Source: Bettongia penicillata ogilbyi
Lineage: Eukaryota > Chordata > Mammalia > Diprotodontia > Potoroidae
Direction: 5' to 3'
Assembly (NCBI GenBank): GCA_023548195.1
Contig: JAJHZJ010000413.1
Span: 15,125,941-15,189,940 of the forward strand
DNA length: 64,000 bases
Shown here: positions 43,718-54,464 of the stretch, piece by piece
How positions within the stretch are numbered: position 1 is the first letter of the stretch
How the letters are laid out: each line of letters starts with the position of its first letter
Position numbers and translations under genes: made by a program
Notes under the pieces: generated by a model
Told to the model about the DNA's origin: nothing
Databases searched by the model: none
The model's input: only the letters and a program-made list of their open reading frames with translations

Positions 43718-44290
43718 TGCTGCTAAGGAAGTTTCAAAAGCAAGGACTCAGACGTATGCAGGAGGGCATGCTGTACAGGTTCTTAGATCTGCTTTTCTAA
43801 AAGAAAAGAAGCTTTTGAGGGGTCAACAATCACTTTAATCAAGTATACATATCATTCACTTAGTTCAGGGGAAAAAGTCAGCACCTTGAACTTCAGAGAA
43901 AATACAGAGGAATCAGAATCAGTGGACAGGGCTTCCAGCTGCTTGACAGAAAACAATACACACATCAGGATCAACAGAGAGATAACTGTCTGATCATACA
44001 TAGGCAGTTACCACAGAGAGTAGCACTGACATCTGGGTTTTCAAAGCTCCTTGATGGCTACCCAGAGTCTTGTCTGGCTAAACAAACACTTCCAAAGAGC
44101 AAGCCCCAAAGAAAACCTCATCTCAGAGTATATCTATACTTTTCAGAGCCAGGGGGTATTACAACCCTTGAGAACCTGTGCCTCATTAACTAAAGGTGTG
44201 GGCTTCCTACAAATTTCCCCTAATCAAACTCCCCTTAATGGACAGGCCTATTAAGGGGTGGGGAAGAACTTTAATCTCATTAGCATTACA
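43718..44290 (-). mobile_element. Solo LTR (family shared with 4252-4773)
   Basis: Collinear with the 4252-4773 LTR: both hold 'ctgcttttctaa', a 'tcaacaat.actttaat' block, 'ttttcaaag', 'ctacccagagtct', 'aaaggtgtgggc' and the end 'cattaca'. On the minus strand ATTAAA precedes 'gtgattgttgac', and a 'gtatagatatac' TATA-like block lies upstream. The right end at 44290 is firm. The left end (43718-43722) is uncertain, and no target duplication is clear. Confidence 0.65.
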
Positions 44291-44386
44291 ATCTTTCTTC
44301 TTCTGTCTTAAATACTTGGGTCAATCAACGTATCAACTATCCTGCATATTATCTCACTTTTTAGATTAGGAATAAATATATTTCTT

Positions 44387-45884
44387 TTTTTGCAGGGAGT
44401 GGGAGATTTATTTCTATGCACAAATCCCAGCTACAGTGGCCCTTTTCTTTCCACAGGGGATCCTTTCTCTGTAGCAGTAAGAAAAGGGCTTCCAGAATTT
44501 TATAAGGGCTCAACTGGGGCCAACCAGGAATTGAGGGGACAGAGAAGCTCAATGTAAGGATTAGGGGTAGGAATGATTAGGTTGGGCATCTCTGAAGAAC
44601 TGTGGAAAGGAGCATAAACCATAGGAGTTAGAGATGGAGGATGCTTCCACATTCCACTCAAAAGTAGGCTTATTTCAAGTATTGCTCCATTTCTTGCCTT
44701 GTCCTGAGTGGACCTTGGTGGGAGCAGAAAACCAGAATGTTCATATCTGAAGGAAGAGTCATGAATACACCTGGAACCTCTTACAAAGACCCACATGCAC
44801 TGGTGCATCTGTTCTAGTTGTGTCTGGGGGACCCAGTGGCCAGCCTCAGGCAGGATGTAGGATAGCAGGTGACCTGGCACAAAGTATCTTCTAATACTAT
44901 TCACAAGTTCACTCTCTAGGTATGGGTCTTTCTGCCCCGCCATAACAACAACATTGGTGTTGTCAGCTCCTGATGCTGTAGCTAAAAGTGACTGAAAAGA
45001 TTGAAGTAGTATTTGAGGGGACCAACAAGGGCTTGATTTTGGGTGAAGCTGAACAGGAAGACTTCTAGCTCATCATCTGTAAGGCCATGGATTCTGGTCA
45101 TAGGATGGGTCATGGTATCCTTTAGGATCTGAAAATCAGAGACAAAACGTAGCTTCTCAGGCAACCAGGGTAGCTGAAACAGGAACACTTAACTAGAGTG
45201 AAAGAGTTGACTGGGATGGTACAGGATATACCCTTGGTAAACAAAGATAGGGGCAATGCTCACCACTATCAGCCACTCTACCAAACTTGATTAGTAGATG
45301 GAGAAAATCCAGGCCAAGTTTCTATCCCAGTCATGGGCCACCAGGACACATTTGAAATGATAATCTGGGCCTCAATAGCATCTTTGATGTTTGTTGTCAG
45401 GGCATCAATGGTGTAGCTGTTCAGGTTGGTAGGTGAATCTGAGTTCCTTAGTCCCTCAAGTCCAGTGCTACCACAGGGAAATCATGATAGAACTCCATAA
45501 GCAGTGTCTCTAGGACAACTAGATCTGAGGGAAGCCATGGTGGAGCAGCATCAGTGACCCTTGGCCCCTGGAGATATAATGTAGATGCAGGCCAGAGGTC
45601 TTGAGGTGAGGGAAACGGTGCTGTCCAAAGCAGGGGTCTTGAAGGCACAATGGCACCTTACATTGGGACTGGCTGTAGTAGCCTAGCTCCACAGTACGTG
45701 GCCCAGGGCCTTCACTAAATACATAAGGGCAGCAAGTATGTGCCCCAGTATACCAGCATCCACATGAAGAACCCAATCAGCCTCAGCATAACCCTTCAGG
45801 GTGCCAGCAGTGTCGACACCAGGAAATCGGGCATGATGGCCTTGGGCCCAGAAGCTTCAGTCTGTTCTGCCCAAAGGAACTGTC
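44387..45884 (-). pseudogene. EPHX3: Processed pseudogene of epoxide hydrolase 3
   Basis: An intronless, full-length mRNA copy on the minus strand. It starts with ~50 bp of 5' UTR, and the initiator ATG is at 45834 (frame MPDFLVSTLLAP, then a stop). EPHX3 is an alpha/beta-hydrolase that opens epoxides. Its hallmarks survive in shifting frames: 'HHGFPQI' for the oxyanion HGFP motif (about 45535), 'VALDLRD' (45450), 'VAHDWDRNLAW' for the nucleophile block HDWG (about 45330), 'MFLFQLPWLPEKL' (45188), 'GQKDPYLESELV' for the acid (about 44930), and 'AGHWVPQTQLEQMHQ' for the catalytic His (about 44830). No intron interrupts these blocks. An AATAAA signal (read as tttatt at 44407-44412) and a poly(A) (T-run at 44385-44391) follow. 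A perfect 13-bp direct repeat 'aaatatatttctt' flanks it (44374-44386 and 45885-45897), as expected of LINE-1-driven retroposition. Early stop and frameshifts rule out an active enzyme. EPHX4 is a less likely parent. Confidence 0.93.
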
Positions 45885-45897
45885 AAATATATTTCTT

Positions 45898-46930
45898 GTT
45901 ACACTAATGTAGTAGGAATTAACTGGGCCAACTGGGCTATGCATGCTAAATGACTCCTTTTACCTCAAAGATCTTTGGGTAAGGAACATTTACCACTACC
46001 AAATGATGTGACTTCACGGTAGCTGCCTCCTGTGTGTTTGTTGACAGCCAATGAAGAGAACTGATGTAGTTATTTGTTATCTTTCTCTGAATATTTGTCG
46101 AGGAAATAAGTGACCTCCTCCCTCTCTCCAAGACTTGTCAAAACAGATGAATACTACCCAATTCTGGTGATTCATATAGTATAAGCACAAATTATACTGT
46201 CAAAATAAATCTATAGAGCATTGTCAAAGATTAAAAGTATTTTTAAAAATGAAGACCACAGAGATATAGGTCATATTTTCATCACTGCTACACATTGAAG
46301 CCAAGGGATCCAGATTTTAAAAAAAATTTGGAAAGGGAACAAGTGACTGAGAAGGTGTTGTCTTAGGGATTCAGATATGTGAACCCTGACTTCAAAGGTT
46401 AGAATGACAAGTTCCTGTCCAGGGAGTGAATGTACTTAACAAAGTCTGGCAAGAATACATTTGTTTTGTATTTTCTGAGATAAATCAAAAGAACTTGAAA
46501 ACAAAATGGGTGTATTAGAGAGAAAATTGCTTCCATATGACCACCAAACTATAGATACTATATAAGATATTATAAGGCAAAAAAAAAATAGTTGTTTAGA
46601 GACCCAGATACTCCCAGGAGATACAAATCTTCAAAAGACACCAATGCGACAACCCACAACCTCAAATGGCTATGTACAGATCCAGAAAGATTAGGCAATA
46701 AAGCAGATAAACTAGAAATCATAACGCAAGGAGGCATATTTGCCTTTAGAATTATCATTGAGAGTTGGTAAAAATGAGAGCCATTATCGATATTTAACTC
46801 TGGATGAGTATAGCTTATTAAAAGAAATATCAGAGGTAAAGGGGAAAAGGTATTAGTCGAAGAGAGAACAGGATGGTACATTCAGAAGACACAGCTATGA
46901 GGAAATCTATGGAGCAAAGAGGGAATGGGC
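45898..46930. other. Unassigned DNA
   Basis: About 1 kb without a landmark I can defend. The open frame at 46570-46881 (minus) matches nothing. Confidence 0.4.
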
Positions 46931-46934
46931 TAGG

Positions 46935-47165
46935 CAATCTGGTCAATGGAAGAGTGCTGAGCCTAGAATTAGAAAGATCTGGGTTCAAATATGACCTCAG
47001 AGACTCAGACAGTTATAGCTGTGTGACTCTGGCCAAGTTATTTAAGTTCTCTGTATTTCATTTCCTCCTCTTTAAAATGGGAATGACAAAGTATTTACTT
47101 CAGAGAGTGATTGAATTAATCAAATGAGATAAGATAGGTAAAACCCTTTGCAAACCTGGAACGAT
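46935..47165 (+). mobile_element. MAR/MIR-type SINE
   Basis: 'tagaattagaaagatctggg', 'ttcaaatatgacctcagaga', 'gctgtgtgactctggccaag' and 'attaatcaaatgagataaga', ending near 'tttgcaaacctggaacg'. Confidence 0.75.
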
Positions 47166-47182
47166 ATATGTATGTGTATCAT

Positions 47183-47217
47183 CTGTGATGATGATGATGA
47201 TGAGATGGTGATGATAA
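47183..47217 (+). repeat. (GAT)n microsatellite
   Basis: Seven GAT units followed by an impure stretch. Confidence 0.9.
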
Positions 47218-47219
47218 GG

Positions 47220-47458
47220 ATCAAAGAAAGGACAGGCTTATAGTAAAAGACAACAGAGAGAAGACAGAGTTATTGAGTTCTTATATTATTTCTTTTTATT
47301 GCTACCAGAGTAAACAACCTTTTGATTGGAAAGAACTGGACAATGAATGTCTGCTGATTTTAGAGATCAGAAAATGGATAAAAAGAAAACACTTGACTAC
47401 CCTTCATGAATTTAAGTTATTTGGATCAGGATTGGGTATTAAAAGAACTGCCAGATAG
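47220..47458. other. Unassigned DNA
   Basis: Nothing recognised. Confidence 0.4.
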
Positions 47459-47459
47459 G

Positions 47460-47815
47460 ACTGCTAAATCTCTGATTCTTTTGTATTTGTATCTCCTTTG
47501 CTTAGCAGCTAGGGGGCAGAGTGGTTAGAGTACTTGACCTGAAATCAGGAAGATTCATGTTCCTGAGTTCAAATCTGGTCTCAGACACCTACTAGATGTG
47601 TAACCCTCAGCAAGTCACTTAACCCTATTTGCTTCAGTTTCTTCATCTGTAAAATGAGCTGGAGAAAGAAATGGCAAAACATTCCATTATCTTTGCAAGA
47701 AAACCCCAGATGGGGTCACAAATGGACATGACTGAAAAATGACAGAACTAAGTGGTAAGCATAATGCCTAGAACATAGTAGGCACTTAATAAATATTTGA
47801 CTGACAATTTAAGGA
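47460..47815 (+). repeat. L2 LINE 3' tip split by a SINE
   Basis: 'gtatctcctttgcttagca' (47489-47507) and 'taatgcctagaacatagtag' with 'gcacttaataaatatttgac' (47762-47810) form one L2 terminus once the SINE between them is removed. Confidence 0.7.
47508..47754 (+). mobile_element. WALLSI-like SINE, complete, inside L2
   Basis: 'gctagggggcagagtggtta', 'gagttcaaatctggtctcag', 'ctgtaaaatgagctggagaa', 'ccccagatggggtcacaaat' and 'ggacatgactgaaaaatgac' run head to tail. Flanks 'cttagca' and 'gtaagca' suggest a short imperfect target duplication. Confidence 0.82.
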
Positions 47816-47819
47816 ATCA

Positions 47820-48295
47820 TGAGAACAAGAAAAACACCACAAAATGGGAGAAGGGCTAACATTCTAATTTTTTTTAAAATATAGGGAAAATAATTTTCAT
47901 GCTACTTCTTAAGGAATTCTATTCTAACCAAATTGATACTAGGTGAACCCAGTTTCTCTCCCTAGTAGAGTACATATTATACATTTAAAATGTTTTATTA
48001 TTGAAATAAATTAAGATATTCTTCCTATCTTTACCTTCTTTACTGTCATTTTCATATATTCTTGTAGCTCATTAAATATAGAGGCATTACTATATGAATG
48101 AGGTGATTCCTCTGTCATTAATTATGATAAATAGAAAATGAATTCTGGCAAAACTGTTTCTTTTGGAATTGATATGTTTCTTCCTCATGGCTATTGTATG
48201 GTGAAATACTTATATTTTATTCACATGTAGATTTAAATAATAGATTTAATTATTACTTTAGGAACTTTTGTTTCCAGTGATATTTTATCTTTATT
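47820..48295. other. Unassigned AT-rich DNA
   Basis: Nothing recognised. Confidence 0.4.
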
Positions 48296-48299
48296 ACCC

Positions 48300-48400
48300 T
48301 TCAACTGACATCATAATTCTAAGCATAGTGCCTTGGATATTGTAGATGCATAAAAGATGCTTATTTAATGAATCAATCATTGATTAAATGAAACTGAAAA
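48300..48400 (+). repeat. L2 LINE 3' tip
   Basis: 'tctaagcatagtgccttgga' then 'gcataaaagatgcttattta' and the terminal 'atgaatcaatcattgatt'. Confidence 0.55.
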
Positions 48401-48610
48401 AACGATGCCCATTATACACTTCATTAAATTTTCTTTTTAAATATAACTTTTATTTTATTTCAAAGACTTTTGACATTAATTTATTTTACCTTTATTAGTT
48501 ATAACATCGATTTAATTTATTATGATTTATTATCTCTAGTACCCATATAATAAAATTCCATTGTTTTCTCATATCCTCCACTTGTACTTTTGTTAGGCAC
48601 CAATAGCTCA
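48401..48610. other. AT-rich unassigned DNA
   Basis: Low GC, no landmark. Confidence 0.4.
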
Positions 48611-48616
48611 AATTTC

Positions 48617-49000
48617 GCTTAATGGATCTTTTCTGGACCCTCTGGCTTCAGAGTGATTATCAATAGTAACTGTTGCTCTTTTCCTTCCAGATTGATTTAC
48701 TTGTTTTTTTCTTTTGCTCATTAAAGGGTCATTCCCTGATTACTTCTTAAAGAGGTCTATTCACTGAATAGGGGTTGCCTCACTCTAAGTGAGTACCTGA
48801 ATAAACCAAGGTCTCCCACTGCATCCTGAGCCTTCTCCAGTCATCCTGATGAATATCTGGTCACTGGATCCAGATGGTCTCAGGAGGGGAAAGTGAGGTT
48901 GGTGACCTTGTACAGCCCTCCTTCACTCAAAACAAAGTGCAAACCATGTCATCATTTCTCTGATGCCATGGTCTTCTTTGAAAATGAAGGGCGAACACAG
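48617..49000 (+). mobile_element. Marsupial SINE-like repeat, long-headed form
   Basis: Its head ('aggggttgcctcactctaag', 'ccaaggtctcccactgcatc') matches the copy at 7600. Its 3' module ('cttctccagtcatcctgatg', 'aatatctggtcactggatcc', 'tctgatgccatggtcttctt') matches that copy and the WSINE-like copies at 4811 and 25871. Confidence 0.7.
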
Positions 49001-49250
49001 ACAGGCAGATGACTAGGAATCAGATCCATGTTAACATACATATATGTAGGGTCACTTGTGAAAATCATTAGTAATTAGAATGAAGATAAAAAACAGAAAC
49101 TGAAACTTAATTGAGACCTGGTTTATGTAGGCAATAATCAAAAAAGTAAATACATCAATATATCAGCTACGTTTAGGTGGATTTAAGCAAAGCATTTGAT
49201 ATGTCTCTCATGCTCCTCGTGAGGGAAGAACGGAGGCTGATGGGTTAGAT

Positions 49251-49439
49251 CAGTGTGGTGTGAAACTCAAAGCGAAACTGATCTCTGAGGTAGCATATTG
49301 AATTAGAAAACCACAAATTTACATTATCTATGTGGGATTGGATTTTTATTTATTTTGTTAAACATTTCCCAGTTAAATTTTAATCTGGTTTGGGCTGCAC
49401 TGTGGAATTTTGTAGGAGTATACATGTTTGACATCTCTG
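49251..49439. mobile_element. hAT-type MITE inside L3
   Basis: It begins 'cagtgtggtgtgaaac' and ends 'gtttgacatctctg', imperfect inverted repeats of the hAT CAG-GTG-AAAC type. The centre has the familiar 'tttgttaaacatttcccagt' and 'taatctggtttgggctgcac' sequences. Confidence 0.65.
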
Positions 49440-49969
49440 GAGATGATAACAGAGTTAGATAAATTTAGTACTTGTTTAATGTCTGTATACATAGACTAGG
49501 AATTATGTATTGATGCCAATTTGCAAACTGGGTATGTGAGAGATCTGGGTTTGACCCTATGCCATTTAACCTTCTCTGTGGTTTGGATAAAGTACTAGTT
49601 TTGAGGATGATACAAATCTAAGAGAGGCAGCTGATCCTTTAGATGAGAAAGCCACAATCCAACAGGATTTTGGTAGGTTAAAATGTCAGGCTGCATAGAG
49701 TAAGGCATAATTTAAGAGCAATAAAAAAAGGTCTGATGTGAGTTCAAAAATAAACTTAACATATTTAAGTTGTATAGATGTACCTAGATCAGAGTCTCAA
49801 CAGAAGTGCCTCTTAGAGCACATTTTAGAGGTGTGGCTTGAAAATATGTTGAGTCTATGGTGATCACAATCTAAACTGAAAACAACCTGATACATCAGTG
49901 AGAACTTCCCTGCTATTATCACAACATTTACATTTTCTATCAATTCACATGATAGCATATTCCATTATT

Positions 49970-50245
49970 TTACTCTTTAAAACCCTTTCATTTTATTATT
50001 TTTTAACATTCTTTTCCTTTTGAATTTTGAATTTCAAACACTCTCCTTTCCTCCCACCCCCTTTCACAGCCACTGAGAAGGCAAGCGATATGATTTCATT
50101 TCTATTTGTGAAGTCACGAAGGCCATAGTTCCATGTTGGGCACATTTAAAAAAAGGAAAAAGAAAATGAGAAAATTATGGTTCAGCATTCGGAGTTCCAT
50201 GGTAGCATATTCCAAATAGTAAATGTCCATCTTTGCTGATAGCAA
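49970..50245 (-). mobile_element. L1/HAL1 3' tail
   Basis: Antisense 'tttttaacattcttttcctt', 'cagccactgagaaggcaagc' and 'gttccatggtagcatattcc' match the HAL1/L1 3' UTR seen at 16920-17060. Confidence 0.65.
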
Positions 50246-51002
50246 CAAGCTTCTGGGATAAAATTTAAGTTAAGTTGATCAAATACTAGCCAGTTGGCAG
50301 CCTAACTCTGGACAGGTATGCATGGTAAGGTAGACAGCAACATTGCTGTGTGTAATATGTATATGCTTTGGACTTTTCCTAAGAAATAAAGACAGATCCA
50401 AATGTGTGGAGGAAAAAAAAGAATCTGGTTGTTTTGGTTGACTTCCAGCACAAATATCACTCAACTATGGGATATGACAGCTAAGAAAACTAATGTGACC
50501 TTGGGCTCCATTGGTAGACATAACTTCTAGGAATATAAAGATAATATAGTTTTGTTGTATACTTGCATACTCTGACCTTATCAGATGATATAACAAGTGA
50601 CTAATTCAGACCTTAGTGTGACATAGTAGAATGTCAAGAGAAGGGTGACTAGGATGGTGAAAGATCTTAAGCATTTTTTTCCCATAAGGAGGAATGAAAG
50701 AAAATGGAGATAATTAGCTTGGAGAAGAAATGACTAGAGGGGGAAGGAGCTATAAGTCATCTTCAAGGATTTGATATACAAATATTTGAGGCAGTAGACC
50801 TGTTCTACTTGGCCCACTGGGGGAAGAAAGAGGAGTAATATGTGGAAACTGCAAGGAGACAAATTGAGACTTAAAGTAAGTAAAACATTCTAACAGTTAT
50901 CCCAAAATGGAATGTGAAAAATTGGGAAATAGGAGTTTTCTCTCCTTGGAGGTCCATAAGGAAAAGCTGGAGGAGCACTTACTGGTTATTTAATAGAGAA
51001 GA

Positions 51003-51345
51003 GTCTTTTTTTAAATAAAATTTATTTATTCTTAGTTTTCAACAGTCACTTCCATAAGTTTTAAATTTTCTCCCCTTCTCTCCCTTCCCCCTCCCCAGGA
51101 CTGCATGCAATCTGATATAGGCTCTACAGATACATTCTTATTAAACATATTGCCATATTAGTCATGTTGTATGGAAGAATTAAAATGAATAGGAGGAATC
51201 AAAAGAAAGAAAAAAACTAAACTAAAGAGCAAATAATATGCTTCGATCTGCATTCAGAGTCCGTGTTTCTTTCTCTGGATGTGGATGGCATTTTTCGTCA
51301 TGAGTCTTTTTCAGTTGTTTTATGTCCTTGTACATCACAGACCTT
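51003..51345 (-). mobile_element. LINE-1 3' end
   Basis: Antisense tail and 3' UTR: 'tagttttcaacagtcacttc', 'gactgcatgcaatctgatat', 'catattagtcatgttgtatg' and 'ctggatgtggatggcatttt'. Confidence 0.88.
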
Positions 51346-51825
51346 TTAATTTAGTTTGCTTTATTAACATTTTCTTCATCTTTATTTTTGAGTCTAGAGA
51401 GCAACAATAAATCAAACCCTAAATTGTAATGTTTGAACATTTGTGCAGTATGAATGTTCACAGTGAAAATTTATGAGCCTTCCATGAGCCAGTATGAGGT
51501 AGTTCCAGTACACCAGTGGAAAAACTCTGAAGTACTGGGTTCATTCCATCACTTACTAGTTGTTTGACTTTAGTAAGGTAAATCACTTAATTTCTCAGAC
51601 TTTTTAATTATTATGTTATTATTGGAGGGACTTGAATTCCAATTATGGAACTTGCAGTTATTATTCAAGGTTTATGAATAGGACTGTGATATAATGACGA
51701 TGTTTTTTTCAGGAAAGTTAATCTGGTAACAGTGTTCAGAATGAAGGAGAAACGGAAGAAAACAATGAAGTTGTATAATGTAAATTTTAGACTTAGACTA
51801 TGGCGATGAGAGAAAATGAGGCTAG
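51346..51825. other. Unassigned DNA with a MIR fragment
   Basis: 51500-51605 resembles a plus-strand MIR ('gtactgggttcattccatca ... taaatcacttaatttctcag'). The rest is unrecognised. Confidence 0.4.
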
Positions 51826-51829
51826 AAAT

Positions 51830-54463
51830 GCCTTTCTTTCTAAACAGATTTCTCTCTAAAGCCAGCGTTACTTCACTAGACTCATAGCATGCTCTCATTA
51901 CCTTATTATTTTCTGAATCTACATGATTCTGAACTCCCAGATGCCAGGGTGCCAATCTTGTTTTCCATTCCCAAATGCTAATTCCCTTTTCTTTCATCTC
52001 AACTCTATCCTTCAATTTCCTGTTCCAAATATGGTCATCTTTTTCACTGTGCTTTCTACAAACTCCTGATCCATAGATATACTTTCTTTCTTCATAAAAC
52101 TTTACTTTTCTCACTCCTGTCTTTTGGAACTCATTGAAATGTGCATGCTTCCCCATGACATGGCATTCTTGGCCATCTTTTCCAATACTATTTACATTTT
52201 CACTCATATTCCTCAGTCTAGTCATGAAAAAGGAGTTGAATGACTTCTTGCTTCCTCAATGTCACTTGGAGATCTCATTCTCCCACCATCTCTCAGTAAC
52301 CTCTTCTCTACTGAGGTTCAGTCAATCATCCAATAAAAATTCTGGCAGCGTTTTCTACCAAATCCCAAGATGGTCTCTTGTCTTTCTGAATGAGTTTAAT
52401 GGCTGCTTCTTTCATTCACTCTCCTTCCCAATTCCTTCCCTTCTACCAGAGGACTTCAACATATATATTATGCTCCCTCAAATATAGCACTTTCAATCAC
52501 CTACTTCTATTTTCTACCTCAGCTACACACAGAGATGGATAAAGCCTTGACTTTTTCATTACCTGACCATTCTACTTCTGTATTTATGAACTGTGAAATT
52601 CATTTATCTAATAATAGTCCTTTCTATTTTATTATGAGAACAACCTTTTATCATTCTATTGTTTACTTTTCCTTCTAAGGGATTTCTAAATCCTTACTTT
52701 CTTCTTCTTATTTACCATGACCTCCATTCTATCTTTCAATTCTTTTCCAGGTCACCACACTTGCACTGGCCATACTTTCTTCCATTTTCTATTATAATCA
52801 TTTAGTGAAAAAAACTTTAATTCTATAATATCAGATATATAGGAATTCATTGTCCCCCTTTATCTTATCACTGATCATATCGTGCCATAAAGTAGCCTTG
52901 GTTTCTCCTCTCATTCACGTGATTTACTATACCATTCATGTAGTTCATCTGCTAAGCAAAACCAGAGAAAATCACGGAACTGTCCTTGTTCTATCCACTT
53001 CCAATTTCTATGCATGATTTCAACTGAGCCTTCACCCAGTAAGGTAATAATTTTATACTTCCTTAATCAGTTAACTATTCCACTCCACACAGCAGCTATT
53101 GGAACCCTTTCATCTTTTACCAAGTCTACAAATCCAACCTCTTCCCCATCTTTTTTTCCGGAGAATTATGTTTCTTGTTTGCTTAAAAAATGAGGCCATT
53201 TACCAAGAATCCCCCCTCTTCCCATCCTTCTCAACTTTCTCCGATATTTTCCATTACTATCTCCTACTTCACTTGCATGTCTGATGAATATTATTGCTTT
53301 GTCAAGAGTAATCAGGCTCTATAAACCCTCAATCCTATTCTTTTCATCTTCTCTAGCTGATTGCACTATAATCATTCCTATTTCTCCCTTTTCTTAAATC
53401 TCTACCTATTTCCTTTCTCCCTTCCCACTGTCTACTAAGATACCTAGGTTTTTTTTTTCTTTCTGAAAAGAAATGTAACCCAGCTGGTCTAATGAGAATG
53501 CTCAGTTTGGCTAACACAAAATCCTCTGTATCCTCTACCACGTGGGTGGGTGGTAACTCCTTGATTTGCTGCCTAGTCTTTAAAAGTAGTAAGACCTAGT
53601 CATTCCCTTTTTGCCCCATCTTCTCAGCTGGCTTTGGGACCCCTAGATGACATGAACTTACTTGATAAGAGGGGAAATTCCTCCTCACTTTTACCCCAGC
53701 TCTACGAAATGGCCCTGGTGGTGTTTCTGTTCTGTGTTGTTTTTCTTTAGTTTCAGTGCCAGAAGTGATACCACAGACGCTAATTTCTAGCCATTGTGAC
53801 CTCAGAACCAGAATTGCAGGTGGAGTCGTATAGGAAGAGACCTGGGACTTGAGCCTAAGGTGGGTTTTGCAATTGAAACTGGTATTGTGCTCTATGGAAA
53901 CAAAGTTAAAAGAAGAATCTAATCTCCTTCCACTTCTTAGAGAGTGAAGTGATGCAAAGAAGGTGGGGGGTGGTGCATTGTGTTTTCCACTGTTGAGGGA
54001 GTGATTATATGCTTGTGATTATGCCTTTTGAAATTAATACTCCCTTTTTAAAAGCTTCTGTATAATATAAAAACACCTTGATAAAACGTGTAGATCTGCT
54101 AGATCCCTGCCACCTACTTATTGTCCTCTAACTCTCCTCTGCTTATCAACCAAAGTCCTTGAAAAAGCTCTTCCACATTCAGTATTTCCATGTCTCCTCT
54201 CACTCATTTCTAAACATTTTGTAATCTGTATTACAGACTTATCACTTAACTGAAACTGCCCTTTCTAAATTTAATGATGATCTCTTTATTTCCAAATCTA
54301 ATTATTTAACCTCAATCCAAATCTTTCTTGACCTCTTTGCAGTCTTTGACATGGTTAATCACTCTCTTTACCTGTAACTCTCTGCTTTCTACATTTTCAT
54401 GAAACTCTTCTCTCCTGGTCTTTCTTCTACTTCTCTGAGTCTCCTATATTATATCAAAAATTA
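51830..54463 (+). mobile_element. Long L2 LINE copy with EN and RT remnants
   Basis: The plus strand keeps both enzymatic domains of L2 ORF2 in the right order. Endonuclease: 'LLPEDFNIYIMLP' (about 52440-52478; family 'GDFNIH.D.P'), 'SATHRDG.SLDFFIT' (about 52520-52562) and 'EIHLSNNSPFYF' (about 52598-52632; family 'DIPLSDHHLLSF'). Reverse transcriptase: 'ETALSKFNDDLFISKSNYLT' (about 54253-54312) and 'LDLFAVFDMVNHSLYL' (about 54329-54376; family 'LDLSAAFDTVDHSLLL'). An unrelated block at 53530-54080 is inserted between them. The longest open frame in the window (51665-52225, minus) is antisense to this element. Confidence 0.75.
53530..54080. mobile_element. Unclassified insertion inside L2
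   Basis: L2 coding order is lost at about 53530 and resumes at about 54080. The block is richer in G ('aaggtggggggtggtgcatt', 'gaagagacctgggacttgag'). It may be an LTR, but no clear TG...CA ends or signals were found. Confidence 0.35.
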
Positions 54464-54464
54464 T

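Larger units (their letters stand above)
49140..51000 (+). mobile_element. L3/CR1 LINE, RT to C-terminus
   Basis: Plus-strand remnants of a CR1-clade ORF2 occur in order: 'DLSKAFDMSLMLL' (about 49171-49212; family LDLSKAFDTV.H..LL), 'FEDDTNLREAADPLDEKAT' (about 49601-49660; the FADDT active-site box), 'DMTAKKTNVTLGSIGRHNF' (about 50474-50530; the 'aakkan..LG.i.rgi' block) and a C-terminal 'GDN.LGEEMTRGGRSYKSSS' region (about 50708-50765). No full frame remains. A MITE and an L1/HAL1 tail interrupt it, so it is older than both. Confidence 0.75.

Noticed and set aside
4252..44290. One large provirus between the two related LTRs
   Set aside because: The LTRs are 39 kb apart with ordinary repeats and no gag, pol or env sequence between them.
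44500..44943. 147-codon minus-strand open frame
   Set aside because: It is the C-terminal part of the EPHX3 pseudogene read through into its 3' UTR, not an independent gene.
51665..52225. Longest open frame, 186 codons, minus strand
   Set aside because: It lies antisense to plus-strand L2 sequence, has no recognisable domain, and its composition follows the L2 complement.
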